Positions 14,352-22,411 of a DNA stretch of 39,539 nucleotides are shown here, piece by piece. The translations under genes were made by a program, and so were the position numbers. Origin of the DNA: Telmatospirillum siberiense. GTDB lineage: Bacteria > Pseudomonadota > Alphaproteobacteria > Rhodospirillales > Magnetospirillaceae. Each line of letters opens with the position of its first letter. Position 1 is the first letter of the stretch. The stretch lies in NCBI RefSeq assembly GCF_002845745.1, contig NZ_PIUM01000045.1, forward strand, positions 1 through 39,539, written 5' to 3'. Below the pieces are notes generated by a model. It searched no databases. It was not told the DNA's origin and saw only the letters and a program-made list of their open reading frames with translations.

Positions 14352-15044
14352 GTGTTTTCCTGTGATGTGGCGGCGATCGTCGCGGAGCGGGCCTATGCCT
14401 TCTTCGACGTCGACAACACGCTGATCGACGCGGTCAGCATGTTCAGTTTCCAGGCCTATTGGTATCGGAAGACCGGAGAGCGGGACGCCCAGGCAGCCTT
14501 CGATGGGGAAATTGCCGCTCTTCGTCGGCAAGGGGCGCCCAGGGAATTCATCAATCGCCGGTATTACGCCCATTTCGCCGGCCGCGAGGTCGTCCGTGTC
14601 GAACGCTGCGCCGAAGAGTGGTTCGGCCATCTCGAACGCAGCCGGCCCGATCTCTATCATGACGCCGTGATCGCCGAACTGCGGGGCCATCAGGCGGCAG
14701 GACGGGAGGCGGTATTGGTTTCCGGCTCCTTTCCGGCCCTGCTTGCCCGACTGGCATCCCGTTTGGGTGTGCGACATCTCCTGGCGACCTCCATGGAGGT
14801 CGAGGACGGGCGCTACACGGGCCGCATTTTCGATCCGCAGACCATCGGCGCCGGCAAGGCGACGGCCATCGGGCGATTCCTGGAGCGCATGCAGGCGCCG
14901 GCCGGGGCGTGCTATGCCTATGGCGATCATTCGTCCGACCTGCCGATGCTCCAGGCCGTTGGCCATCCCAACGTCGTTCGCGGGGATCCGGCTTTGGAGG
15001 CTTATGCTCAAACGGCGGGGTGGCGCATCCTCGCGGCGCGGTGA
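14352..15044 (+). CDS. HAD superfamily subfamily IB phosphatase
   Basis: The 230-residue protein carries all HAD-IB (SerB-like) motifs: FFDVDNTLIDAVSMF with nucleophile Asp19 and Asp21, LVSGSF (Ser124), Lys169 in GAGKATAI, and YGDHSSDLPML (190-200). A helical cap lies between motifs I and II. The start is GTG at 14352, six bases after the AfsA-like stop, so translation is likely coupled. HAD-IB enzymes dephosphorylate small phosphate esters. Next to an AfsA-like synthase, removal of phosphate from a butenolide-phosphate type intermediate is a reasonable hypothesis. The sequence alone would also fit a phosphoserine or phospholipid-type phosphatase. Confidence 0.88.
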   Translation: MFSCDVAAIVAERAYAFFDVDNTLIDAVSMFSFQAYWYRKTGERDAQAAFDGEIAALRRQGAPREFINRRYYAHFAGREVVRVERCAEEWFGHLERSRPDLYHDAVIAELRGHQAAGREAVLVSGSFPALLARLASRLGVRHLLATSMEVEDGRYTGRIFDPQTIGAGKATAIGRFLERMQAPAGACYAYGDHSSDLPMLQAVGHPNVVRGDPALEAYAQTAGWRILAAR

Positions 15045-15159
15045 GGGAGGCTACCCCGTTTCGGCATGATGTGGCGGCGCGTCCCGTTACCCATTTTCCC
15101 AGTGTGGGCTTATCATGGGCGCCGCGCGTTTTGCGTGGGCAGAAATGAGAGGTCTGATC

Positions 15160-15816
15160 ATGTTGACGAGACGTCAGGTGAACGTCGGACTGATGGCCGG
15201 GGCGCTTGCGGCGATGCCGGGTTTCGCCTCGGCCGAGGCGGTGCGGCCGATTTCGTTGCCGCCGCCGCGGACGGAAGGCGGGGTTTCGTTGCGGGCCGCC
15301 TTGCAAAAACGCCGTTCGATCCGCGAGTTTTCCGACCGGCCGCTGCCGTTGGCCCTGCTGTCGGATCTGTTGTGGGCGGCCTATGGGATCAATCGTCCGG
15401 AAAGCGGCGACCGCACGGCACCCTGCTGGCGCCATCAGGTGGTCATCGACATCTATGTGGCGCTGCCCGACGGGGCCTGGCTCTACGCGCCGAAGGAACA
15501 TGAATTGCAGCCGCATGTCGCGGGCGACCTGCGGGCGGCGACCGGAATGCAGGATTTCGTGGGCCAGGCGCCGCTCAATCTCGTCTATGTGGCGCAGGGC
15601 GACCAGATGGGCAAGATCGCCGAGGAGGAACGGCGGTTGTGGGCCAATGTCGACACCGGTTTCATTGCCCAGAACGTCTATCTTCTGGCCGCCGCCGAAG
15701 GCCTTGCCACCGTTTTCCGGGCATCGGTGCCCCGCCAGCAATTGGCGGCCAGCTTGAAATTGTCCGGGGAGCAGTTCATCACTGCGGCGCAGACCGTGGG
15801 CTATCCACGGAGTTGA
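15160..15816 (+). CDS. Exported nitroreductase-family (SagB-like) flavoprotein
   Basis: This is a 218-residue product. Residues 1-25 are a signal peptide with a twin-arginine-like start (MLTRRQVNVGLMAG) and an ASA cleavage motif, so it probably acts in the periplasm after folding with FMN. The mature part has LRAALQKRRSIREFSDRPL, the nitroreductase N-terminal FMN-binding RRS-R motif, then LLSDLLWAAYGINRP. Later come NVDTGFIAQNVYLLAAAEGLATVFRAS and a terminal QTVGYPRS. SagB-type and related small nitroreductases share this layout. I start at 15160 because GAGAGG precedes it and the signal peptide begins there. The 115-base gap from the HAD gene leaves operon membership open. The substrate is unknown. 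Confidence 0.85.
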   Translation: MLTRRQVNVGLMAGALAAMPGFASAEAVRPISLPPPRTEGGVSLRAALQKRRSIREFSDRPLPLALLSDLLWAAYGINRPESGDRTAPCWRHQVVIDIYVALPDGAWLYAPKEHELQPHVAGDLRAATGMQDFVGQAPLNLVYVAQGDQMGKIAEEERRLWANVDTGFIAQNVYLLAAAEGLATVFRASVPRQQLAASLKLSGEQFITAAQTVGYPRS

Positions 15817-15820
15817 TTGA

Positions 15821-15871
15821 AAAGCGCTCGCCCCCGTTCTCTTGCGAAAAGAGAAGGAGGGCGTGCGCTTT
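15821..15871. terminator. Long imperfect hairpin, probable bidirectional terminator
   Basis: AAAGCGC...CGCCC...TTCTCTT (15821-15843) pairs with AAGAGAA...GGGCG...GCGCTTT (15849-15871) around a short loop. It begins five bases after the nitroreductase stop and could also end leftward transcription from the small gene at 15929-16075. Confidence 0.55.
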
Positions 15872-15928
15872 GAGGGAAAGCTTGGGAATGTCCGGCGGCC
15901 TTGCATCGTCACATGCAAGACGGCGAGG

Positions 15929-16075
15929 TTAGTGTTTGGCGGCGCCGGCCTGCGGAATGGCGATTTTCGGGGCGGTCGCTTGTTCTGCCAGCAGATAGCC
16001 CGGCATCTCGTGTTTTTTCTTCGCGGTTTTCGGTTTCTTCGCCTCGCGGCTGGAACGTTTCTGACTCTTTGCCAT
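15929..16075 (-). CDS. Small basic protein, SREAKKPK type
   Basis: A 48-residue protein is encoded on the minus strand. It starts MAKSQKRSSREAKKPKTAKK, continues with a short hydrophobic middle (MPGYLLAEQ) and ends AGAAKH. Short proteins opening MAKxQxRSxREAKKPK are common in proteobacterial genomes as conserved hypotheticals; their function is unknown to me. AGGAG lies seven bases before the ATG at 16075, with a second in-frame ATG directly upstream (16078). A 7-bp hairpin at 15900-15919 (CTTGCAT/ATGCAAG) lies just past the stop and may end the transcript. The high lysine content (about one residue in four) suggests nucleic acid contact; this is inference. Confidence 0.75.
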   Translation of the reverse strand: MAKSQKRSSREAKKPKTAKKKHEMPGYLLAEQATAPKIAIPQAGAAKH

Positions 16076-16333
16076 CATTCATCTCCTCGCGGGAGTGCTG
16101 ACGGTGCCCGCGTCGGCCCGGATAGGGGGCGGGCATCTTGGGAAAACTCCCGCCGCCTCGGGGATCCGCCCTTGCCGGCATCTCCCTGAAGCGATTAGGA
16201 AAACAGATAAAAGCTCAGCCTCGCGAAAACAACGGGGGTCATGGCATATGACCCATTTGATTGTGCCGTGCTGCCTATTTTGCTATCCTGAGCTACATCT
16301 TGGAAATGCCAGCGGTCCTCGGAAGAGGCGCGG

Positions 16334-17788
16334 TCAATTTCCCTTCTCCGCCTTCCCCTCCGCCGTCTGATCGAGACTCTGCCAGCCTCCGCCCAAGGCC
16401 TTGTAGAAGGCGATCGATTGTTGCACGCGGGTCAGGGCGCTCTGGGCCAATCCGTCCTCGGCGGTGTTGAGGTTGCGTTCGCTGTTGACCACGTTGATAA
16501 AACCGCCGAGACCGCTGCGATAGAGTTCCGTCGCCCGCTGCAAAGCCAGGCGGTTGGCTTCGACGGCCTGCCTCAGCGCGGTCTGGCGCCGCTCCTCGTT
16601 GGTCAGGGCGACCAGGGAATCCTCGACGTCCTGGAACGCGGCGAGGACGGTATGCTGGTAGCTCAGGCGGTCTTCCTCGGCGAGCGCTCTCGCCTTATCC
16701 ACGTTGGCCTCCAGCGCGCCGCCCTGAAAAAGCGGCAGGTTGGCCCCGCCGGCCAAGCCCCAGATCAGGCCCTGGCTGGTCAGGAGCTTGTTCATGGTGC
16801 CGGCCTCCCAGCCGATCGACGGCGTCAGGGTGAAGCTGGGGAATTCCTGCGCGATGGCGACGCCGATTTCGGCATTGGCGGCGGCCAATGTGCGTTCCGC
16901 CGAACGAATGTCCGGGCGGTTGCGGACCACCTCGGAGGGCAGGCTCGACGGCAGGTTGGGGGGAACCGGCGGAAGAATGCCGGGAAGATCGGCCAATTCG
17001 ACTTTGAGCGCACCCGGTTCCCGGCCGAGCAGGACGGCGATGGCATGGGCGTTCTGCGCCACCATCGTTTCGAACTGGGGCAGGCTGGCGCGTACCGTTT
17101 CCAGTTCCGCCCGTGCCTGGGCGACATCCAGTTCGGTGCCCATCCCGTTGGCGAACTTCTGCTGGGCGAGGTCGAGCGCGTCCTGGTCGGCGGCGATCGT
17201 CTGGCGGGCGATACGGATTCGTTCCTGGGCCGAGCGCAGCTGGCTGTAATCGGTGCCCAGTTCCCCCAGCAGGCTGACCAGGACGGCGCGCCGGTCCCAG
17301 GTCGTCGCGTCCAGGGTGGCGTCGGCCGCCTCCACCGTGCGGCGGGTCTTGCCGAACAGATCGATTTCCCAGGAAGCGTCGAAGCCGGCCTGGAAGGTGT
17401 TGGAAAGACTGCGGACCTGCGGAAGCGTGAGATTCTTGCTCTGCTGTGCGCGCTGAGCCGTGGTTTGCGCCGACAGGCTCGGATAGTACCCGGCTGCGGC
17501 GATGGTGCGATCCGCCCTTGCGGCCAAAATTCGCTGGGCGGCGATGCGGAGGTCATGGTTGCCGGCTATGGCCTCCTCGACCAGATGGTCGAGTTCCGGA
17601 TCCCGGAAACCCGTCCACCAGCGGGCCAGCCGCGGAGCGGCGTCCGGCCCCTGGTTGAGGCCGTCCGTCGCCTCGCTCCATGTGTCCGGCGCGGCGATCC
17701 GGGGCGGTTGATAGTCGGGGCCGACGGTGCAGGCCGACAGGGCCGCGACGACGGCCACGATCGGGAGGGCGGCGTAGGATCTCAGCAT
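16334..17788 (-). CDS. Outer-membrane efflux factor, NodT/OprM family lipoprotein
   Basis: This is a 484-residue TolC-like outer-membrane channel of the RND/MFS efflux type. The signal peptide ends in a lipobox (VVAALSACTVGPDYQPP, Cys21), followed by the family signature GPDYQPP and WWTGFRDPELDHLVEEA. Two repeats of helical hairpins follow (NHDLRIAAQRILAARADR; NAEIGVAIAQEFPSFTLTPS), as expected for two OEP domains. The start at 17788 is two bases past the stop of the upstream MFS gene. The frame stays open to 19387, but the upstream part is a shadow of the MFS gene. It is the last gene of the emrA-emrB-OMF operon. Confidence 0.92.
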   Translation of the reverse strand: MLRSYAALPIVAVVAALSACTVGPDYQPPRIAAPDTWSEATDGLNQGPDAAPRLARWWTGFRDPELDHLVEEAIAGNHDLRIAAQRILAARADRTIAAAGYYPSLSAQTTAQRAQQSKNLTLPQVRSLSNTFQAGFDASWEIDLFGKTRRTVEAADATLDATTWDRRAVLVSLLGELGTDYSQLRSAQERIRIARQTIAADQDALDLAQQKFANGMGTELDVAQARAELETVRASLPQFETMVAQNAHAIAVLLGREPGALKVELADLPGILPPVPPNLPSSLPSEVVRNRPDIRSAERTLAAANAEIGVAIAQEFPSFTLTPSIGWEAGTMNKLLTSQGLIWGLAGGANLPLFQGGALEANVDKARALAEEDRLSYQHTVLAAFQDVEDSLVALTNEERRQTALRQAVEANRLALQRATELYRSGLGGFINVVNSERNLNTAEDGLAQSALTRVQQSIAFYKALGGGWQSLDQTAEGKAEKGN

Positions 17789-17790
17789 CT

Positions 17791-19380
17791 TCAATGTCCT
17801 TGGGGAGAACGCCCGCCGGCCTTGATCGGGGCGAACAGCAGGGTCAGGGGAACGAGCAGCAGGGCAAGGCCGGCGGCCACCTGGAAGGCGTCGACATAAG
17901 CCAGGATCGCCGCCTGGCTTTGCAGCATCTGGTAAACATGGCCGGTCGCCCGCGACAAAAGGTCGACCGGCGCAGTCCCCATGGCGCTCAGGGCGTCCGT
18001 CTGCCGCCGCAAGGTTGCGGCATAGGCCGGGTCGTAAGGGCTCAGGTGCTGGGACAGATAGGCCATGTGGACCTGGCTGTGTTCCGTGACGTAAGCCGTC
18101 GCCAGGGAAATGCCGATCGATCCTCCGATGTTGCGGAACATGGTGTAGAGGCTGGCGGCGTCGCCATTGAGATGGGGCGACAGCGACGAATAGGCGATGG
18201 TGCTGATCGGTACGAACAGGAAGGCCAGCGCCGCCGTCTGGGCGGCCCGCATGAGCGCCAGGGTGGTGAAGTCGACCTGCGGATTCAGGGTCGCGGCGTA
18301 GAGGAGCGAGGCACCGAGCGCCAGGAAACCGAAGGCGATGATGAAGCGGGTCTGCACCTTGCGCATCAGCCTGAGGACGACCGGGATGAACAGGATGGTC
18401 AGCACGGTGCCCGGCGACAGGATCAGCCCCGCCCAGGTCGCGTTGTATCCGAGCTGGGTCTGGGCCAATTGGGGAATCAGCACGGCGCTCGAATAAAGCA
18501 CGACGGCCATGCCGAAGATCATCAGGCTGCCGAGGGCGAAATTGCGGTCTGCCAGGGCGCGGAGATTGACCACCGGCCGGCTTGTCGTCAAAAGCCAGAC
18601 CACCGCGCCGACCAGCCCGATGACGGCGGCCACGGCGAAGACCTGGATGAAGGGCGAGGACAGCCAATCCTCGTCCTCGCCGCGATCGAGCACGACCTGT
18701 AAGCATCCGAGGCCGAGGGCGATGAGGGCCAGCCCGATCTGATCGATATGGGTCTTGCCCGTCTCGGCCTTCGCCCAGGGTGGGTCCTCGACCAGCCGGA
18801 CGACGGCGAGGAAGGAAAGGATGCCCACCGGCACATTGATCAGGAACACCCATTGCCAGGAAAAATTGTCGGTGATCCAGCCGCCCATGGTCGGGCCCAG
18901 GATGGGGGCGACGATGGTGGCGATGGCGGTGATGGAAAAGGCGGTCCCCCGTTTTGCCGGTTCGAAGGTGTCGAGAAGGATGGATTGCTGGTTGGGTTGC
19001 AAGCCGCCGCCGAAAAAACCCTGCATGATGCGGAACAGCACCAGTTCGGGCAGGCTGCTGGCCAAGCCGCACAGCAGCGAGCACAAGGTGAACATGCCGA
19101 TGCAGACCAGGAAATAGCGCCGCCGCCCGAAAACCCGGCCCAGCCAGCCGGAGATCGGCAGGACGATGCCGTTGGCGACCAGATAGGAGGTCAGCGTCCA
19201 GGTGGCGTCGTCGGAACTGGCCGACAACGATCCCGCGATATGGGGCAGGGCGACGTTGACGATGGTGGTGTCCAGCACCTCCATGAAGGTGGGCAAGGTG
19301 ACGGCGAGCGCAATGATCCAGGGATTGGCCGCGGGCCTCCAATCGGTCCGCGTCCGGTCGGTGGCCGCGGGTCCGCTCAT
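17791..19380 (-). CDS. DHA2-family MFS drug efflux permease, EmrB/QacA type
   Basis: The 529-residue inner-membrane transporter has the 14-helix DHA2 layout. The first helix region contains LPTFMEVLDTTIVNVALPHI, the motif D1 of this group. It is followed by ISGWLGRVFGRRRYFLVCI (motif A) and GPTMGGWITDNFSWQWVFLI (motif C of antiporters). It exchanges protons for lipophilic compounds and works with an EmrA-like adaptor and a TolC-like channel, both encoded beside it. The ATG at 19380 overlaps the adaptor stop (ATGA), and its stop is followed two bases later by the channel gene. Confidence 0.93.
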   Translation of the reverse strand: MSGPAATDRTRTDWRPAANPWIIALAVTLPTFMEVLDTTIVNVALPHIAGSLSASSDDATWTLTSYLVANGIVLPISGWLGRVFGRRRYFLVCIGMFTLCSLLCGLASSLPELVLFRIMQGFFGGGLQPNQQSILLDTFEPAKRGTAFSITAIATIVAPILGPTMGGWITDNFSWQWVFLINVPVGILSFLAVVRLVEDPPWAKAETGKTHIDQIGLALIALGLGCLQVVLDRGEDEDWLSSPFIQVFAVAAVIGLVGAVVWLLTTSRPVVNLRALADRNFALGSLMIFGMAVVLYSSAVLIPQLAQTQLGYNATWAGLILSPGTVLTILFIPVVLRLMRKVQTRFIIAFGFLALGASLLYAATLNPQVDFTTLALMRAAQTAALAFLFVPISTIAYSSLSPHLNGDAASLYTMFRNIGGSIGISLATAYVTEHSQVHMAYLSQHLSPYDPAYAATLRRQTDALSAMGTAPVDLLSRATGHVYQMLQSQAAILAYVDAFQVAAGLALLLVPLTLLFAPIKAGGRSPQGH

Positions 19381-20489
19381 CGCTCATTCACCGTGGCGAC
19401 GACGGAAAGGCCCAGGGGCAGGGGAGTCTTGTTGTCCAATCCGCCGGTGATGGTGACCTTGACGGGCACCCGCTGAACGATCTTGATGAAATTACCCGTG
19501 GCGTTTTCCGCCGGAAAACTGCTGAAGCGCGAGCCGCTGCCCATCTGCACGCTGTCGACGCGCCCTTCCAGATGCAATTGTGGGAAGGCGTCGGCGGCGA
19601 TGTGCACGGTCTGCCCCGGCCGCATGCCCGCGAGTTGCGATTCCTTGAAATTGGCGGTGACCCAGACGTCCGGCGAAACCAGGGACATCAGGGATTGACC
19701 GACCTGCACATAGGCGCCCGCCTCGACATTGCGTTTGGTCACCCAGCCGTCCTCTGGCGCCGTGACGTGGGTGTAGGCGAGGTTGAGGTCTGCCTGGGCG
19801 AGGTCGGCCCTGGCCTGCTCGACCTGGCTTTCGATCTGTTTGACCTGCGCATCCGCGGTGGCGATGTTCAGTCCGACCATCCGGGCCTTGCGGAGTTTCG
19901 CCTCGGCGTCGGCCAGCGATGCCTGGGCCGATCGCTCGGAGGCCGTCGCCGCGTCGATATCCTGCTGGGTGGTCGCCCGGATATCCACGCGCTTCTGGCG
20001 GGCGAGGTCGGCCTGGGCCTTGGTGAGCGTCGCCATGGCAGAGGCCCGCTGGGCTTCCGCCGAAGCGAGATCGGATGGATAGGTGATACGGGCCATTTCG
20101 GCGGCGAGCCGGGCGCTTTCCAGTTGCGCCTCGGCCAGGTTCAGGGTCGAGGCCGCCTTGTCGTGCGCCACCTGGAAATCGCGGGGGTCGATTTCCAGCA
20201 ACACCTGCCCGGCCCTGACCCTTTGATTGTCGGTGACCGCCAGAGAACCGACATAACCGGCGACCTTCGGCGCGATGGGAATCGCCCGGCCGTCGGTAAA
20301 GGCGTCATCGGTGCTTTCCTGGCCTTGCCGTGAAACGTAGAAGGTAAGCCCGCCGGCGGCGATCACGATGCCGGCGAGGATAAGCAGGATACGAGGGGAG
20401 CGGCGGCGGGCGGAAACGGCGGGCGATGGTCTGTCGTCGTTCTTGCCGTCGCGTTTGTCCCGGTCTGGGGCGAGGGCGGTCTGGGACAT
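19377..20489 (-). CDS. HlyD/EmrA-type membrane fusion protein
   Basis: This 370-residue adaptor links the MFS pump to the outer-membrane channel. A proline-flanked transmembrane anchor lies at about 32-50 (ILLILAGIVIAAGGLTFYVS). The biotinyl-lipoyl-like half follows (IPIAPKVAGYVGSLAVTDNQ, with VRAGQVLLEIDPRDF). Next comes a long coiled-coil hairpin rich in A, Q, E and R (about 95-215), then the second lipoyl half (LAYTHVTAPEDGWVTKRNV) and beta-barrel. AAAGGA lies about eight bases before the ATG at 20489. It is the first gene of the efflux operon, transcribed divergently from tetR under two palindromic operators. Confidence 0.92.
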   Translation of the reverse strand: MSQTALAPDRDKRDGKNDDRPSPAVSARRRSPRILLILAGIVIAAGGLTFYVSRQGQESTDDAFTDGRAIPIAPKVAGYVGSLAVTDNQRVRAGQVLLEIDPRDFQVAHDKAASTLNLAEAQLESARLAAEMARITYPSDLASAEAQRASAMATLTKAQADLARQKRVDIRATTQQDIDAATASERSAQASLADAEAKLRKARMVGLNIATADAQVKQIESQVEQARADLAQADLNLAYTHVTAPEDGWVTKRNVEAGAYVQVGQSLMSLVSPDVWVTANFKESQLAGMRPGQTVHIAADAFPQLHLEGRVDSVQMGSGSRFSSFPAENATGNFIKIVQRVPVKVTITGGLDNKTPLPLGLSVVATVNER

Positions 20490-20533
20490 CCGAGATCCTT
20501 TCTGCGAAGCGGGCGGCGGCCGTCCGGATATAA

Positions 20534-20550
20534 AACTGTACCGTTCAGTG
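20534..20550. promoter_or_regulatory. TetR operator, imperfect copy
   Basis: AACTGTACCGTTCAGTG resembles the perfect palindrome at 20596-20616 with two changes in its right half. It lies 45 bases upstream of the emrA-like start codon. The centre-to-centre distance to the other copy is 64 bases, about six helical turns. Confidence 0.6.
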
Positions 20551-20595
20551 CAGTTGGCGGAGTTTTATAGACCGGGCGAAGGAACCTGTCTACAA

Positions 20596-20616
20596 TGAAC
20601 TGTACCGTACAGTTCA
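20596..20616. promoter_or_regulatory. TetR operator, perfect 21-bp palindrome
   Basis: 10-bp arms TGAACTGTAC and GTACAGTTCA flank a single C. It lies 21 bases before the tetR start codon, so binding would repress tetR itself and, with the copy at 20534-20550, the divergent efflux operon. Confidence 0.75.
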
Positions 20617-20637
20617 GTTTGAAAGGCGAGCATCATC

Positions 20638-21261
20638 ATGTCCGACGAGATCCCGGCCGGGCCATGCAGTGCAAAGGTGACGCAAATCCGGGTGGCCGCC
20701 TGCGAGCTCTTTCTGGCGAATGGATTCCAGCGGACGTCGATGGACCAGGTGGCCGCCCGCGCCAATGTTTCGAAAACCACGCTTTATGCCCATTTCGTCA
20801 GCAAGGCGGCGCTTTTCCTTTCGGTCCTCGAGGAGGAGAAGCGACGCTTGGGGTTGGGCATTCCCAAGGAGTTGCCGGTGGCGCCGGCCAACGTTCGCGA
20901 CTGGTTGCGTGATATCGCCAATGCGCTCCTGAGCGCCATGACCAATCGCACGGTGATGAGTCTGTTCCGGCAGGTGATCGCCGAAGCCGGTCATACCCCG
21001 GATCTGGGCCGGACCCTGTGGGACGAGGGGCCCTGCGCCGGCCGTGCGCGGATGGCGGCGATCCTGTCCTGGTTCGCCGAGGCGGGGCAGTTGGCGTTCG
21101 ATGACGCCGATTTGGCGGCGGGCCAGTTCCTGGCGTTGGTGCGGGGCGATTTCACCATGCGCTGCCTGATGGATTCGGAGTGGAAACCCTCCCGCGAGAT
21201 CATCGAGCGGCATGTCGAACAGAGCCTCGATTTCTTCCTGGGACACTATGGCGCCGTCTGA
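20638..21261 (+). CDS. TetR/AcrR-family repressor of the divergent efflux operon
   Basis: The 207-residue regulator has an N-terminal helix-turn-helix (IRVAACELFLANGFQRTSMD, then VAARANVSKTTLYAHFVSKA, residues about 18-57) typical of TetR proteins. It is followed by an all-helical ligand domain of the AcrR C-terminal type (FRQVIAEAGHTPDLGRTLWDEG). It almost certainly binds the palindromes at 20534-20550 and 20596-20616 and is released by an efflux substrate. The ligand cannot be read from the sequence. The ATG at 20638 has GAAAGG about 12 bases upstream. Confidence 0.93.
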   Translation: MSDEIPAGPCSAKVTQIRVAACELFLANGFQRTSMDQVAARANVSKTTLYAHFVSKAALFLSVLEEEKRRLGLGIPKELPVAPANVRDWLRDIANALLSAMTNRTVMSLFRQVIAEAGHTPDLGRTLWDEGPCAGRARMAAILSWFAEAGQLAFDDADLAAGQFLALVRGDFTMRCLMDSEWKPSREIIERHVEQSLDFFLGHYGAV

Positions 21262-21323
21262 TACCGGCGATGCCAGATCAAGCCCGGGTTGACGGCGGCC
21301 ATCGCCTCGCCCATCCTTGACCC

Positions 21324-22316
21324 ATGTTTCCGCTGTATGCTGCGGGCGGGCCGATCGATCCTCTGATGATCCTGGTGGCCGCCCTGATCATCGACGCCAT
21401 TATCGGCGATCCTCCCTGGTTGTGGCGGCTGATCCCCCATCCGGTGGCGATGATCGGCAGCCTGATCCATTTCCTTGAGCAAAAACTCAATCGCGATAAG
21501 CGCAGCCCGCTCGATCGGCGCTTGCGCGGCGCCCTGGTCGCCGCCGGCATGACCCTTGCCGCGGCGGGGCTCGGCTATTGCGTCAGCGATCTGCGCCGCG
21601 ACTGGCATTGGGGTTGGGCGGTCGAGGCCGTTCTGATCTGGACGCTGGTCGCCCAGCGCAGCCTGTTCGGCCATGTCGCCGCCGTGGCTCGCGCCGTCGA
21701 CCGCGGAGGCCTGGAGGAGGGGCGCCGGGCGGTGGCGAAAATCGTCGGGCGTGATCCGGAGACGCTGGACGAGTTCGGCGTGGCGCGGGCGGCTATCGAA
21801 TCCTGCGCCGAGAATTTCGCCGATGCGGTGGTCGCGCCGGTCTTCTGGTATGTCCTGTTCGGGTTTCCCGGTCTGCTGGCCTATAAGACGGTCAACACCA
21901 TGGACAGCATGATCGGCCACCGTTCCGAGCAATATCGCGATTTCGGCATGGTGGCGGCCCGCCTGGACGATGCGATGAATCTGCTGCCCGCCCGCCTGGC
22001 CGGGATCATGCTGGCCCTGGCCGCCGCCTTCGTTCCCAAGGGCCATCCCGTCGCGGCCCTGAAGGTGATGCTGAGCGACCACGGTCACCACCGTTCGCCC
22101 AATTCCGGCTGGCCGGAGGCGGCGATGGCCGGCGGCCTGGATCTGTCTCTGGCCGGCCCGCGGCGCTATCCGGGTTACGTCGCCCAGGAACAATGGATCG
22201 GTGACGGCCGCGCCCGGGCGACCACCAGCGACATCCGCCGCGCCTTGCTGGTCATGGCTGTGGCCTGCCTGCTGAACGTCGGCGCGGTCATCCTGCTGGT
22301 CGTCGCCCAGGGGTGA
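21324..22316 (+). CDS. cobD: Adenosylcobinamide-phosphate synthase (CobD/CbiB)
   Basis: This integral membrane enzyme attaches the aminopropanol (phosphate) arm to adenosylcobyric acid. The 330-residue product shows IIDAIIGDPPWLWRLIPHPV near the start, SCAENFADAVVAPVFWYVLFG, KTVNTMDSMIGHRSEQY, and SPNSGWPEAAMAGGL, all hallmarks of CbiB. Several hydrophobic helices are seen, including one at the C terminus (LLVMAVACLLNVGAVILLVV). The start at 21324 lacks a strong ribosome site. It lies 62 bases after tetR on the same strand and converges on cobQ, separated by a strong hairpin (22349-22377). Confidence 0.94.
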   Translation: MFPLYAAGGPIDPLMILVAALIIDAIIGDPPWLWRLIPHPVAMIGSLIHFLEQKLNRDKRSPLDRRLRGALVAAGMTLAAAGLGYCVSDLRRDWHWGWAVEAVLIWTLVAQRSLFGHVAAVARAVDRGGLEEGRRAVAKIVGRDPETLDEFGVARAAIESCAENFADAVVAPVFWYVLFGFPGLLAYKTVNTMDSMIGHRSEQYRDFGMVAARLDDAMNLLPARLAGIMLALAAAFVPKGHPVAALKVMLSDHGHHRSPNSGWPEAAMAGGLDLSLAGPRRYPGYVAQEQWIGDGRARATTSDIRRALLVMAVACLLNVGAVILLVVAQG

Positions 22317-22348
22317 CGCGGGGGCCCGGTTTTAGAGCGCGTTGCGGT

Positions 22349-22377
22349 CTCCTCTCCCGCCTCTGGCGGGAGAGGAG
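22349..22377. terminator. Strong hairpin between convergent cobD and cobQ
   Basis: A perfect 13-bp stem (CTCCTCTCCCGCC / GGCGGGAGAGGAG) with a TCT loop lies between the two converging stops. There is no long T tract on either side, so termination may be only partial, but position and strength suggest a bidirectional terminator. Confidence 0.65.
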
Positions 22378-22411
22378 CTTATCTGAATGTCCACAGACCC
22401 TGGGAGCCGGC

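Noticed and set aside
16334-19387. A single 1017-residue frame covering the efflux channel and most of the MFS gene
   Set aside because: Only the part from 17788 leftwards has a signal peptide, lipobox and family motifs. The upstream part is arginine- and proline-rich shadow sequence of the true MFS gene in another frame.
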